Source: JANLSE01 sp038214135
Lineage (GTDB): Bacteria > Chloroflexota > Chloroflexia > Chloroflexales > Roseiflexaceae
Reading direction: 5' to 3'
Assembly: GCA_038214135.1 (NCBI GenBank)
Contig: JBBQSD010000047.1
Location: forward strand, 1-40,681
Length of the DNA stretch: 40,681 nucleotides
The notes beneath the pieces are model-generated. The model was not told the origin of the DNA and did no database searches. It saw only the letters and a program-made list of their open reading frames with translations. The position numbers and the translations under genes were made by a program. Position 1 is the stretch's first letter, and every line of letters begins with the position of its first letter. Positions 24,201-32,445 of the stretch are shown here, one piece after another.

Positions 24201-26738
24201 CTTCTGCGTGTTGGCAACAACGATCTGCGGAGTGCCAGCACTGGATGCGGGTGTTCCAACGCTCAGTGTTGGTGTAGCAGAGCTACAGCCGGTTGTTGTA
24301 TCGACCATTGGGGTGCTAAAGGCAGATGTATTGTTGGTGACTGGATCGCGGGCAGTCGCTGTTAGGAAGCGATCACAACCAGTGACATCAAAGCTAAATG
24401 CGCCAGTTGATGGATCGGCGGTACCACTCGTCAGGTAGCGCGGCCCTTCACCATCATCGCGGGTTGTTGAGCTAAAGATTTCGACAAGACAGCCAGGACT
24501 GCTACAGCCAGATGCCGTGCCGCTAATGGTTGGAACGCCGCCTGGGCCACTTCCAAGTGTTGCATTCAGGGTTGGCGCGGCACGGCCAGCATTGGCAGCC
24601 CCTTGCAGTGTAATGCCATTGCCGGTGTTGGCGCTCGTTGTTGTACGGCTGATCCGCACGCCAGTCGCATCGGTAATGCGCAGGCCATCACGGCCATTGT
24701 TTGTCAGGCTGTTGCGATCAATCAGCGCGCCAGTTGCGCCAGCGGCATTCAGCAGAATGCCATCCTGGATATTATTGCGGCTTGTGTTATTAATGAATGA
24801 ATTCGTCGCGCTCGTGCCATCGACGAAGATGCCCGAGCGGCCATGATTGCCAACGATGTTGCCATCGCCTGCGGTATTGCCACCGATGGTGTTACCGCTT
24901 GTGTTGAGTACCCAGATACCAAACTGGGTGTTGCCACGGGCCGTAGAGCCATTACTCGCAAACCCAACAATATTGCCACGGATGCTATTGCCGCTGCCGG
25001 TATTGAGCTGAATGCCAGTATCATTGCTCGAAACAACATTGCTAGGCCCAACCGTATTGTTCGATGAACCGCTCTCCAACAGAATACCAAAGGCCGGTCG
25101 TTCAACCGTACTACTCAACAGAGTCGTCGTTCCATCGGCAGCCAGGCCAATATAATTGCCCGCGATGGTATTGCCGCTGGAATTCGCGCTTGAGAGGCGA
25201 ATTGCGGATTGTAGTGCGCGCCCTGCGACAATATTCCGATCTGCTGCGAGCGAACCACCAATCGTGTTGGTTGTCCCCGAGAAGATCACAATCCCAGAAA
25301 GGGCATTCGTCAGCGCTGCGCTCGTCGAACCACCACCAGCTGCTGTTCCGATGAAATTACCAGCAATCACATTCCCGGTATAGCGGGCAGGGTTCTCGCT
25401 GGCCGAGCCAACAACAACTCCATGATTTCCATTTGCCGAAATGGTATTGCCGCGCACAGTTGTGGTATCAACGCCAAGATCATTGGAACCGCTGCGCAGT
25501 AATGCAACGCCAGAAAGGGTATTCCCAAGCCCAGCACCACTCGCACTCAGGCCAATAATATTATCCTGAACTGTTACGCCAGTAACTGATGAGATGTTTG
25601 CTTCGAGGTTGACACCATTGCCGCCATTGCCAGAAATAATATTGCTGCTGATCCGCACTGGGCCGGTTGCATTGCGAACCGTAACACCATTGGTATTAGC
25701 AATCGCAGCCGTACCACTGACATCCGTGCCGATATAATTGCCCTGAATAACGGTGCCGCTATTGCCATTGCCCTGCACACGAATAGCGCTACGATTGCCT
25801 AGCGAACCACCAGAAGCATTATGACCAGAGATAATATTGCGATCTGCAGCTGTCGCTCCACCAATAATAGTATTTGTCACCCGAAAGGCAACCAGAATGC
25901 CATCGAGCGGGCTACCACCAGTGGGCTTGGCCGTACCAGCGGCATTGATTCCGATCTGATTACCAGCCACGATATTACCATTGGCTGGATCAGCACCCGA
26001 ATTATCGCTGAACAGACCGATCACAACATCCGCACCTGTTGTCAATGTCGGATTGCCATTACCCGCGATTGTATTGCCACGAATGACATTACTATCGCCA
26101 TTGATGACATACACACCAACAAAGCTATTGCCAGCCGCAGTCACGCCATCTGCATCCAGGCCAATCCAGTTGCCAGTGATGGTATTCGAGTTTGCAGATG
26201 CACCATCAATGAAAATGCCGATCCCACCGGTCGAGAAGACGCCGGAAATAAGGCGATTGACAACCAACCCTTTGATCGTATTACCGGATGAGGTCATCTC
26301 CAACAAGGCCCGCTCGCCAAATGTTAATGCACTCCCATCAAGCTCAATTTTCATGCCGCTGGCGCGGCCACCAGACTGGCTGGTACCATCGATTGTCACT
26401 CCACTGCTCGATATGATTGGCAGCGTAGCACTGGTCGTTGCACCGACGCGAATCTTCCAGGTGCCGAGTGTGCTGTTATAGCCACTATCGCCAGTCGATA
26501 TATTAAAGTTGATTGTATGTGGCCCAGCTGCTGCATTGGCCTGGGCGATTGCGGCACGCAGGGTGCAAACACCCCCACCAGCGTCACAGACGCCATCGGC
26601 AGTGTTTGCATCAGCGGTATCGGCAGTCGAGTTGACCGTATAGGTTGCCGCAAGCGCAGGGCGGGCAGTCGGCGCCAGGGCCGCCAGGAGCGCCAGCAGA
26701 ACTAGCGCGCTTATGCGTCTGATCGATCCGGGCACCAT
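21243..26738 (-). CDS. Giant secreted CSLREA/beta-helix protein with nine NEW3-like domains
   Basis: Protein of 1831 residues. It has a signal peptide (1-30, ending PALAA), then the CSLREA-type motif CTLRAAIAQAN (58-68). Residues about 115-710 are a right-handed beta-helix of Asn/Gly-rich rungs (patterns like GNxIxGNxIG). A Cys-rich module follows (about 715-810; GTASGCSSPGCLVEIFSS ... FLTATARDP). From about 820 to 1810 there are nine Ig-like NEW3/CARDB-like repeats of roughly 110 residues, each with THTLTNTGN-like sequence. The end is RYIVQLPLIVKP. No membrane anchor or sortase motif follows. The start at 26738 has GAGGAGG three bases upstream, 12 bases after the preceding giant gene, so the two are one operon. 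Function unknown: probably cell-surface or adhesive. The beta-helix could bind polysaccharide, but no catalytic site is recognised. Confidence 0.85.
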   Translation of the reverse strand: MVPGSIRRISALVLLALLAALAPTARPALAATYTVNSTADTADANTADGVCDAGGGVCTLRAAIAQANAAAGPHTINFNISTGDSGYNSTLGTWKIRVGATTSATLPIISSSGVTIDGTSQSGGRASGMKIELDGSALTFGERALLEMTSSGNTIKGLVVNRLISGVFSTGGIGIFIDGASANSNTITGNWIGLDADGVTAAGNSFVGVYVINGDSNVIRGNTIAGNGNPTLTTGADVVIGLFSDNSGADPANGNIVAGNQIGINAAGTAKPTGGSPLDGILVAFRVTNTIIGGATAADRNIISGHNASGGSLGNRSAIRVQGNGNSGTVIQGNYIGTDVSGTAAIANTNGVTVRNATGPVRISSNIISGNGGNGVNLEANISSVTGVTVQDNIIGLSASGAGLGNTLSGVALLRSGSNDLGVDTTTVRGNTISANGNHGVVVGSASENPARYTGNVIAGNFIGTAAGGGSTSAALTNALSGIVIFSGTTNTIGGSLAADRNIVAGRALQSAIRLSSANSSGNTIAGNYIGLAADGTTTLLSSTVERPAFGILLESGSSNNTVGPSNVVSSNDTGIQLNTGSGNSIRGNIVGFASNGSTARGNTQFGIWVLNTSGNTIGGNTAGDGNIVGNHGRSGIFVDGTSATNSFINNTSRNNIQDGILLNAAGATGALIDRNSLTNNGRDGLRITDATGVRISRTTTSANTGNGITLQGAANAGRAAPTLNATLGSGPGGVPTISGTASGCSSPGCLVEIFSSTTRDDGEGPRYLTSGTADPSTGAFSFDVTGCDRFLTATARDPVTNNTSAFSTPMVDTTTGCSSATPTLSVGTPASSAGTPQIVVANTQKFYQHTLTNTGGQAGTFALTASSSTQGWATAVGPTSVFLTSNQSVTVFITVTVPLNAIGGQVETTSVTATSGALSDTKSDYSRVTQTFGVQIAPPRSTLFTIDPINPVDVNFTHTITNTGNGTDTMTLSATNATIAGSPTFSFPSGNQCTLAPGANCTRTVRATLPIGSAGGTFTVTATSSGGPTSSVTDTAFTQSVIPSLTTFARRDAFPSDTVSFVHTLTNIGSQSGTFTPTLTPPNPLDGWSYSFTPNTSFILNPGETQQITVIATVPGIATTGAISGTIKSATLQVTASSSALATADDSVRVLLQPQFNFSAASISPVSAVPLATVVFTHTLQNTSNGDDRYTLIITPTAGLQNVTVSPALPISVARAGSAQVVIRAQVKPGTLVGPESLTVTAQTLSLPRPVPQTQTDLVNVTGAAVPSLAVSPGTRTTNPGVGVTFTYTLTNTGNQPGDFSVPTFTLPNAQVGWSATIQGGTPACLTNLAANATCVFTVDVALPTNAFAGTNMVLATISSLTTPSAPSATATALVVVNSVPSLQFTPDRAGTTNPGTLITYSHLLTNTGNITDTFTFTVVVPSGWTAPPPATLTGVPPGANRTVIVNVTPPAIITAGSVGVVTVTARSSSAPNPTAAVIDTTTIAAVDGATLTPSNQTTSGVAGNTIFFFPTLRNIGSTTIGFDLSLTTAGWTSIVTPTVTSVLLPGATLPLTISVQVPPGTPIGVDNLVTLQVKRSGAIPILATGLYTATTRPIGSLLTPAQNAKSALPGATVVYTHTLRNISGIADTFTLRTIATNGWQVTVAPASVFLDPGASKDIQVTLIVPPARPAGEQDYSYVEVQSLATPALNARGTEVTTVLRFAAAQISPEQSVRITPGQTVTFQQNLINDGNALDTFDITASDQRGWPISIVVPAGAQTTLLPGRSFPIEVRVVVPTSVTRGTENLVTIRATSRYDGTAVSVVQRMSYPLLPQVITPTRYIVQLPLIVKP

Positions 26739-26750
26739 GCCCTCCTCTCA

Positions 26751-29700
26751 TTACGGCTTCACGATCCTCGGTAGATACAGGCGTGGGAACAACACGCCAC
26801 GCGTCACATTGATTGTGTCCTGAACACTCGCCCCGCCAATAACACTATTACTTACATCGGTCAGAATAACGGTAATCAGATCCTTCTGGCCTGGAAGCAA
26901 GCGTCGATCCACGGTTACATTCACATAGAAATCGAATGTATTTGAACCAGGCGTATTTGGCAACGAGAAGGTATTGCCATTCACCAACACGATACCCGGC
27001 GTTAGCGATGTGAAGGTGATCGCACTGCCCTGGCTGGAGGAAGCAATCAGCTTAAATGTGGCCGTTCCATTGCTATTATTGGTCACAATATGGCGGAACT
27101 GAACCGTCTCGGTAGCGCCGGCATCGGCCTGCCGATCTGGAACCATACTCGCAACCTGCTGCAATGTCGTCGTCGTGGTATCAATCACACTCTTCACCTG
27201 AGTGAGATCGGGTGTGCCATTCACCGATGGAGTGGCTGTTAGGGTCGTCTGAACCACCTTGCCCTGTTGCGACCCAGGCGAGACGGTCACTCGTACCGTT
27301 GTTGCCCCAGATTGCCCTGGTGCCAGTGTCAGGCTCGGCGGCGTCGCTGTTGTCACCCAGGTTGGCGCTGGTGCCCCATTATCGGTTGTCGCCGCCGCAA
27401 ACGTTACCGTCGTCGTAATATTCCCATTATTCGTGACGGTATGGGGGTAGGCGAGAACGCTGCCAGGCAATCCGCTGCCATTCAAACCAGCAGAAACATT
27501 CAGTACCACACTCTGTTGAATATTGATCGTATCGGCAACGACTGCCTGCACCGCATCCGGCCCTGTTGAACTCGAATCGATGGTTGTGGTAATCAGGCCA
27601 CTCGAACCGGCTCGAACCTGTGAACTGGCACCAGTGGGCAGTTGTACCGTTACCGTAATGGTGCGCGACTGACCAGGAGCGAGCAGGAATGTCGAATTTG
27701 GTGTTGGCGTGAGCACCCATTGGCTGCGATTAGTGGTCAATGTCATTCTCAGCTTTGTGAAGGAAACATTGCCATTATTCGCAATCGTGCGCGAAATCGT
27801 AATCAGATCGCCCGGTTTGCCACTCAATACCTGTGGTGCGCCAAGCGTAATGCTCGGGTTGGCATTGAAGACAGCAAACTCAGATGTATTGCCAGTCTTG
27901 TCTGTCGCAGTCAGGGCCAATTGTTTCGGAACAAACCCAACCGTCGCAGTAAAGTAGCCATTCGAGGTTATGTTCACTGGTGGGAAAATCTGCTCGCTAC
28001 CCTGGCCATCACGGGATGTTGGATCAGTATTAAAAAACTGAAGCGTGCAATCAGTCAACGGGTTTACAAGAGTACAGGCTGCATTACTACCATCTGCAAG
28101 AACACGCCCATACACAATGCCACCCAGGTTCTGGCTCACAATCAGCGACGAAGCAATCGGCGGGTCAATATCATGATTCGGATTGGTGGCCACACCGGGT
28201 GTGCCAGCCGTCACCGGGTTGAATACAATCCCATAGCGCTGCTGTAGTGGATCGGTTACCGGGAAGCTGGCACCACTGGTAAACCCATTCCGGCTGATAG
28301 TATTGCTGGAAATCCTGACTCGCTGTGGATTCGGGGATGCACCCCCATTGCCAAGCTGAATACCATTGATCGTGTTCGAGATCACCTGGTTGGAATCGAT
28401 CAGCATATTGCTGATATCGCCAGTGATCAGGAGGCCACTACCAGTATTCTTCTGAACCAGATTGCCTGTCACCGTGAGGTTTCTTGTTACACCTGGCGCA
28501 CCAAACGTCATACCATTGGCCCCATTCGATTCAACCGTGTTATTGATCACCCGCCCACTCGTTGCTGGGCCGATCACAATCAGGCCAGAACCACCACTAT
28601 TACGGCTGAGGGTGTTGAGTGTCACCGTGAGGGTATTCGAGCCAATAATACTGATACCGCTCTGGGTATTGCCAGTTGATATATTATTGCTCAATGTTAC
28701 GCGCGCCGAACTTGTATCAACGCTGATCCCATTCAGTGTGCTGGTCGTCACTGTGTTGAAGCTAATGGTCGGCGCATCGCTACCGCTGACCAGCAGACCA
28801 TTCTGGCCGTTCGTTGCAACCGTGTTATTGGTAATTATGGCGGAATTCGCACTACTAATGCTAATCCCCGTCTGCGTATTATTCTTTGCAGTGTTATCGG
28901 TGACAATCGCACCATTTGCGCTGCTAAGTATAATACCGGCCTGGCTATTATTCGATGCAGTATTGCCAATCACCGTTGGGTTGGGCGTGTTACTGAGCTG
29001 AATACCTGGGCCAGCCTGGTTCGCACGGGCAGTATTGCCAATCAGGGTTGGCGTTGTTACACCAGTCACAATAATGCCACCAAGGGTATTGGTCGTCACG
29101 CTATTGGAATTGATCTGAACAGCAATAGCACTCGTGCCAACGGTAACGCCATTACCCACGTTGAATGCAATCGTGTTGGCGCGATCAAGCGTGCCACCAA
29201 TCTGGACGCGTTGGGCACCCGAGGCGACTGAAATACCGCCGCCCTGATTACCTGCCGAGGCAACATATGGGCCAGAAGAAACACTCCGCCGCAGACCAAT
29301 AACATTACCAGAGATCGTCGTACTGACGACTGCGGTGGCATTGACAGTCACACCGGCACCGGTTCCATTGCCCGAAATGACATTCCCCTCGCCAGAAGCA
29401 AGCCCACCGATAATCGTATTGCGGGCGCTTGAATCGATCTGGATACCACCAAGCGTATTGGGCGATGTTGTTAGGCCGCTAAAACTGAGGCCAATGATAT
29501 TATTACGGATGCTATTGGCATTGGTATTCGCAGAACCAACATTCTGGCGAGTTATTGAGATACCATAGCCAGTATTACCAGAAATAACATTTCCTAATGC
29601 TGCGGTGCCGATACTATTACTGCTGGCATTATCCTGGATGCGAACACCGCCCGAACCATTTGGCAGAGATGTAATACCACCCTGAGCAAGCCCAATATAT

Positions 29701-30866
29701 GCGCTTTTAATCGTATTATTCGTAGTGCCACTATCGGTGATCAGCACACCATAGTTTGTATTACCCGCCACAATCAGTGGAGCGCCAGTTGCACCAGTAA
29801 CCGTATTATTGCTCGCTCCATCGGCAAGATAAATACCATGCGTTGTATTACCAAATGCGGTAGTACCAGCAGGATCTGCGCCGATAACATTCGAGTTAAT
29901 GGTATTACCTGTCGAAAGGCTGCCAGTTAATAAAATGCCAGCCTGGCCATTTCCAGAAATGATATTGCGAGTTGCGGTTGTTGTACCACCAATCGAGTTA
30001 TTAGCGCTATCGACAATCTGGATCCCAAACCCAGTATTCGCGAATTTACCAACATTAAATCCAGTTGAATCAATAGCAACGCCAATATAATTGTTTTCAA
30101 GCACAGTATCAGATGTGTTTGGCCCAGATATCTTGATGCCATCTCCCTGAGTGCCATTGGTACCATTACCGCTGATGATATTGCGGTTTGTACCAGAAGC
30201 GCCAACCCGATTGAACTGTGCGCCACCATCAATCTGCACCCCGGCACGCTGATTGCCAGTTGCGCCGGTGAGCGTTCGGGGCAGGCATCCAATGTATGAC
30301 CCAACAACCTGATTATCAAATGCCCCTGCGCCTGTAATACGAACACCGATCCCGGTTGTATCGGTATTGCCCGCAAAACTAACGATGATCAGGCGCGCAA
30401 TCACATTTCCAGATGAAGTCAGACGGAAGCCAACGCCACCAGACGCCAAACTCGAACCATCAATCACGACCTGGGGTGTAAAGGTCAAGCTATCATTAAT
30501 TCCGAGAATCTGTATCCCACTGGCCGATAGCGCTGGTAACTGACTTAACGGACTAATCGTCCAACGTCGTGTTGTACTATCATACCTTGGGTCAGTTGTT
30601 GGGAGAACCGAGAAATCGATCCCTTTACCACCACCATTTGCGTTTGCTTGCTCGATTGCCTGGCGCAACGAACAATCACCATCGGCTGCATCATTCTCAC
30701 ACGCAGTTGGCGCAGAGGCGAGATCGGCATCGCTCGTATTATCCACAAAATAGATGTTACCAGTGGTATTCGCCCGCACCAGTGGTGCTTCAACCACGAG
30801 TACCACCAGCGAACCGACGAGTACGAGCACACTCAACAATGACAATGATCGGGCATTACGTGACAT
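26751..30866 (-). CDS. Giant secreted CSLREA/beta-helix protein with three NEW3-like domains
   Basis: Protein of 1371 residues, first gene of the two-gene operon. The signal peptide is residues 1-32 (SLSLLSVLVLVGSLVVLVVEA ... VRA). The CSLREA motif is CSLRQAIEQAN (65-75). Residues about 110-870 are a right-handed beta-helix with many Asn-rich rungs (GNTxxxNxxxGI). A module at about 890-990 ends LALTATDKTGNTSEFA, homologous to that of the sister protein. Three NEW3-like repeats follow (starting PSITLGAPQVL; SVVLNVSAGLN; VASMVPDRQAD), then the tail FPRLYLPRIVKP. The start at 30866 has AGGAG upstream. The extended -10 promoter TGCTAGAAT lies on the minus strand at 30924-30932. The sister protein has the same layout with nine instead of three NEW3 repeats. 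Function unknown; surface role inferred. Confidence 0.85.
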   Translation of the reverse strand: MSRNARSLSLLSVLVLVGSLVVLVVEAPLVRANTTGNIYFVDNTSDADLASAPTACENDAADGDCSLRQAIEQANANGGGKGIDFSVLPTTDPRYDSTTRRWTISPLSQLPALSASGIQILGINDSLTFTPQVVIDGSSLASGGVGFRLTSSGNVIARLIIVSFAGNTDTTGIGVRITGAGAFDNQVVGSYIGCLPRTLTGATGNQRAGVQIDGGAQFNRVGASGTNRNIISGNGTNGTQGDGIKISGPNTSDTVLENNYIGVAIDSTGFNVGKFANTGFGIQIVDSANNSIGGTTTATRNIISGNGQAGILLTGSLSTGNTINSNVIGADPAGTTAFGNTTHGIYLADGASNNTVTGATGAPLIVAGNTNYGVLITDSGTTNNTIKSAYIGLAQGGITSLPNGSGGVRIQDNASSNSIGTAALGNVISGNTGYGISITRQNVGSANTNANSIRNNIIGLSFSGLTTSPNTLGGIQIDSSARNTIIGGLASGEGNVISGNGTGAGVTVNATAVVSTTISGNVIGLRRSVSSGPYVASAGNQGGGISVASGAQRVQIGGTLDRANTIAFNVGNGVTVGTSAIAVQINSNSVTTNTLGGIIVTGVTTPTLIGNTARANQAGPGIQLSNTPNPTVIGNTASNNSQAGIILSSANGAIVTDNTAKNNTQTGISISSANSAIITNNTVATNGQNGLLVSGSDAPTISFNTVTTSTLNGISVDTSSARVTLSNNISTGNTQSGISIIGSNTLTVTLNTLSRNSGGSGLIVIGPATSGRVINNTVESNGANGMTFGAPGVTRNLTVTGNLVQKNTGSGLLITGDISNMLIDSNQVISNTINGIQLGNGGASPNPQRVRISSNTISRNGFTSGASFPVTDPLQQRYGIVFNPVTAGTPGVATNPNHDIDPPIASSLIVSQNLGGIVYGRVLADGSNAACTLVNPLTDCTLQFFNTDPTSRDGQGSEQIFPPVNITSNGYFTATVGFVPKQLALTATDKTGNTSEFAVFNANPSITLGAPQVLSGKPGDLITISRTIANNGNVSFTKLRMTLTTNRSQWVLTPTPNSTFLLAPGQSRTITVTVQLPTGASSQVRAGSSGLITTTIDSSSTGPDAVQAVVADTINIQQSVVLNVSAGLNGSGLPGSVLAYPHTVTNNGNITTTVTFAAATTDNGAPAPTWVTTATPPSLTLAPGQSGATTVRVTVSPGSQQGKVVQTTLTATPSVNGTPDLTQVKSVIDTTTTTLQQVASMVPDRQADAGATETVQFRHIVTNNSNGTATFKLIASSSQGSAITFTSLTPGIVLVNGNTFSLPNTPGSNTFDFYVNVTVDRRLLPGQKDLITVILTDVSNSVIGGASVQDTINVTRGVLFPRLYLPRIVKP

Positions 30867-30923
30867 CGGATGCTCCTATCTGAGCAAGGCAGGGCGGAAA
30901 ATGGGTATGTATATGTCAAGGGT

Positions 30924-30932
30924 ATTCTAGCA
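30924..30932 (-). promoter_or_regulatory. Extended -10 promoter for the giant-protein operon
   Basis: Minus-strand TGCTAGAAT about 60 bases upstream of the first giant gene. No good -35 lies at 16-17 bases. It matches the other extended -10 elements of this window. Confidence 0.45.
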
Positions 30933-30996
30933 TACTCAGCAAGATCGCAAACTAGCCCTGTGGTACTAACTATCTGCGTTTGGTTGATGGTTGATT

Positions 30997-31046
30997 CCCT
31001 AACCCCCTCTCCCAGAACGGGAGAGAGGATTAGGGGGTGAGGGGGC
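30997..31046. repeat. CCCTCTCCC-type palindromic repeat (copy 2)
   Basis: CCTCTCCC (31006-31013) pairs with GGGAGAGAGG (31019-31028), enclosed by an outer arm CCCTAACCCC / TTAGGGGG. Structure and sequence match copies 1 and 3. Confidence 0.65.
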
Positions 31047-31335
31047 CGATGCCCGGTGGGCGACACCAGATCATTTTGAAGGTGATACCGTGTTAGTCTA
31101 TGGTGTGGGTGATGGTGCCTTCACCGGGACGAACGCCGCAGGTGGCACCATGGAGCAGCCAAAAATACAAACAGAATTTGTTCCCTACTAATGTCAGTAT
31201 TAGGCTCATAAGCAACACACCTGGCTTGCCCGCATCCCAGCGCAAACCAGGTGTGACTCGGGTGCAGATGACCGCGAGTCAGCTGTGAACCATCGCGAGT
31301 TGATCCTAGTGATCCACGAGTCATAATTATATCGG
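31045..31335. other. Gap with possible gene remnant and stable hairpins
   Basis: No full gene. Reading plus strand from 31045 to the TAA at 31189-31191 gives 48 codons of ordinary-looking protein (ADARWATPDHFEGDTVLVYG..., ending QTEFVPY) without a start codon; it may be a gene remnant. Three inverted repeats follow one another: ATGGTGCC/GGCACCAT (31112-31119, 31144-31151), CACACCTGGcTTGC/GCAAaCCAGGTGTG (31216-31229, 31242-31255) and GACTCG/CGAGTC (31255-31260, 31275-31280). They lie downstream of the HEPN-like gene on its strand. No T-tract marks a normal terminator. Confidence 0.3.
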
Positions 31336-31725
31336 TTATGGTAGTTGATCAAGGCGAGTGAGCAATGAGGTGGCACGGTCAAGGATTCCGATAGCTTTCG
31401 TCCGAAGTTGCGGGAGGCGCTCACTAGTTATCTTATAATCGGCTTCGTTCCGATCCGTCCGAAGGTTTGCAAGATGGAACCCAATTGTGACACGGGCGCG
31501 GTAGGGGCTGTTGCGAAAGCGATCAATCACGATTTGGTGTGCATCCAACCGCGGGATACGTTCACCTTCCGCAATGAGGCGGGCTCGTGCCACCCAGAAG
31601 AGCGCATAGTATGCCCGACTGATTGCCGACCGTAACTGCGCTTCTTCAATCGCTGGTTCCGTGTTCGGCAGCGTGTTCGTTAAGGTATGCGCCAGTCCAA
31701 GAAATGCGCGTCCATCAAAGCTCAT
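31336..31725 (-). CDS. HEPN-like small protein
   Basis: Protein of 129 residues, mostly helical. The segment LRSAISRAYYALFWVARARLIAEG is the hallmark of HEPN-family helical proteins (R.A.SRAYYA+F..A+.LL), and 'NLRTDRNEADYKIT' matches the second conserved helix (R..ADY). The Rx4-6H catalytic motif of RNase-type HEPN is not clear, so it may be a non-catalytic HEPN, as in HEPN/MNT partners or the related DUF families. It begins three bases after the stop of the partner gene upstream (TGA CGT ATG), which indicates coupled translation. Toxin-antitoxin function is a hypothesis from gene size, order and fold. No nucleotidyltransferase is present. Confidence 0.7.
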   Translation of the reverse strand: MSFDGRAFLGLAHTLTNTLPNTEPAIEEAQLRSAISRAYYALFWVARARLIAEGERIPRLDAHQIVIDRFRNSPYRARVTIGFHLANLRTDRNEADYKITSERLPQLRTKAIGILDRATSLLTRLDQLP

Positions 31726-31728
31726 ACG

Positions 31729-32064
31729 TCACCACAAGGTTACAAGGGCATCTCGCCGGACGGCATAGGGCAAATCGAGATACCAGGCTTCCAGCAAGTG
31801 ATCCATCTGCTGGTTTGCAGCAATGGCATCAAGCGGCGTCTGAATGCGAATTAAAAGCGTTTCAGTGTTGTCGTCGGGATCAATATGGCATTCGAGCAGC
31901 AGCGGCGCATCAGGAAACAGGCGTGCAATCTGTTCAGGCGCTTGTTCCAGAACTGGAACCAGGTGTGCGTGCGACGCAAGAAACGCCCGCACATCCGTCG
32001 GGTCAATCACATCGTACTGATCAGCGACACTGGCCGCCAGGACTGGCTCAGCAAGCAAGGTCAT
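31729..32064 (-). CDS. Uncharacterised partner of the HEPN-like protein
   Basis: Protein of 111 residues from the start at 32064, which has AAAGGAG seven bases upstream; a 21-codon upstream extension is not supported. The layout is a short N-terminus, DPTDVRAFLASHAHLVPVLE (a helical segment), then a strand-rich part LLLECHIDPDDNTETLLIRIQT, then a C-terminal helix region LLEAWYLDLPYAVRRDALVTLW. I recall similar small proteins with 'FLxxHPxLxPLLxEA...V..DPED....L...I.T' next to HEPN-like genes in cyanobacteria and Chloroflexota, but have no name for the family. It is the first gene of a two-gene unit divergent from dnaK. Confidence 0.7.
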   Translation of the reverse strand: MTLLAEPVLAASVADQYDVIDPTDVRAFLASHAHLVPVLEQAPEQIARLFPDAPLLLECHIDPDDNTETLLIRIQTPLDAIAANQQMDHLLEAWYLDLPYAVRRDALVTLW

Positions 32065-32445
32065 CGCGTACTCCTTTTGCTTAGTATGGTACCACATCTC
32101 GCACGCGAACGGCACACCGGTGTACACTCACCCTATGGCAGACGGCACCGCCAGCACAACCGCCCTGCGTGAACACCAGCACCTCGCCCGCTTTGCAGAG
32201 AACACCTTGCCACCACTTACGATTGGCTGCGATCAGATGCGACGCTGATTATGTTAAAATTGGCTTTTACGGCATCATGACGCGTTCTAGAACGGGCGTG
32301 CGCCATCCTGCCTATATACAAATTCCAATAGTTCTCTAACACCACTCATATAGCAGATTAGCATCATTCGTGTACACTACGAATAGACAAAACGTGGTGC
32401 TGGGTTTCCCGGCACTAGCAAGTATGCGATATGAGAGGAACTACT
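32065..32445. promoter_or_regulatory. Divergent regulatory region between the HEPN-like module and dnaK
   Basis: 381 bases. Candidate plus-strand promoters are TGTTAAAAT (32252-32260, extended -10) and TACACT (32373-32378). CGTTCTAGAACG (32283-32294) is a perfect 12-base palindrome lying between them, a possible operator. GTGCTGGG-TTT-CCCGGCAC (32397-32415) forms a hairpin 30 bases before the dnaK start. A 37-codon frame at 32135-32248 (MADGTAS..., TGA) reads like coding sequence, but it has no ribosome binding site. No CIRCE element (TTAGCACTC-N9-GAGTGCTAA) is present. Confidence 0.4.
32135..32248 (+). CDS. Possible small peptide, 37 residues
   Basis: ATG at 32135 to TGA at 32246-32248. The peptide starts MADGTASTTALREHQ and ends GCDQMRR. 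A TACACT sequence lies six bases before the ATG, so it could be leaderless. There is no ribosome binding site, no recognised family, and the divergent location makes it just as likely to be noise. Listed for completeness. Confidence 0.15.
   Translation: MADGTASTTALREHQHLARFAENTLPPLTIGCDQMRR

Noticed and set aside
28462..29001. Frames antisense to the giant beta-helix genes (179 codons and others)
   Set aside because: Repetitive beta-helix DNA has few stops on the other strand; no ribosome binding site or known motif.
31045..31335. tRNA or T-box RNA
   Set aside because: The inverted repeats do not form a cloverleaf and no T-box consensus is present.
32341..32445. CIRCE operator before dnaK
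   Set aside because: TTAGCATC at 32368 only partly matches one arm, and no GAGTGCTAA arm follows.
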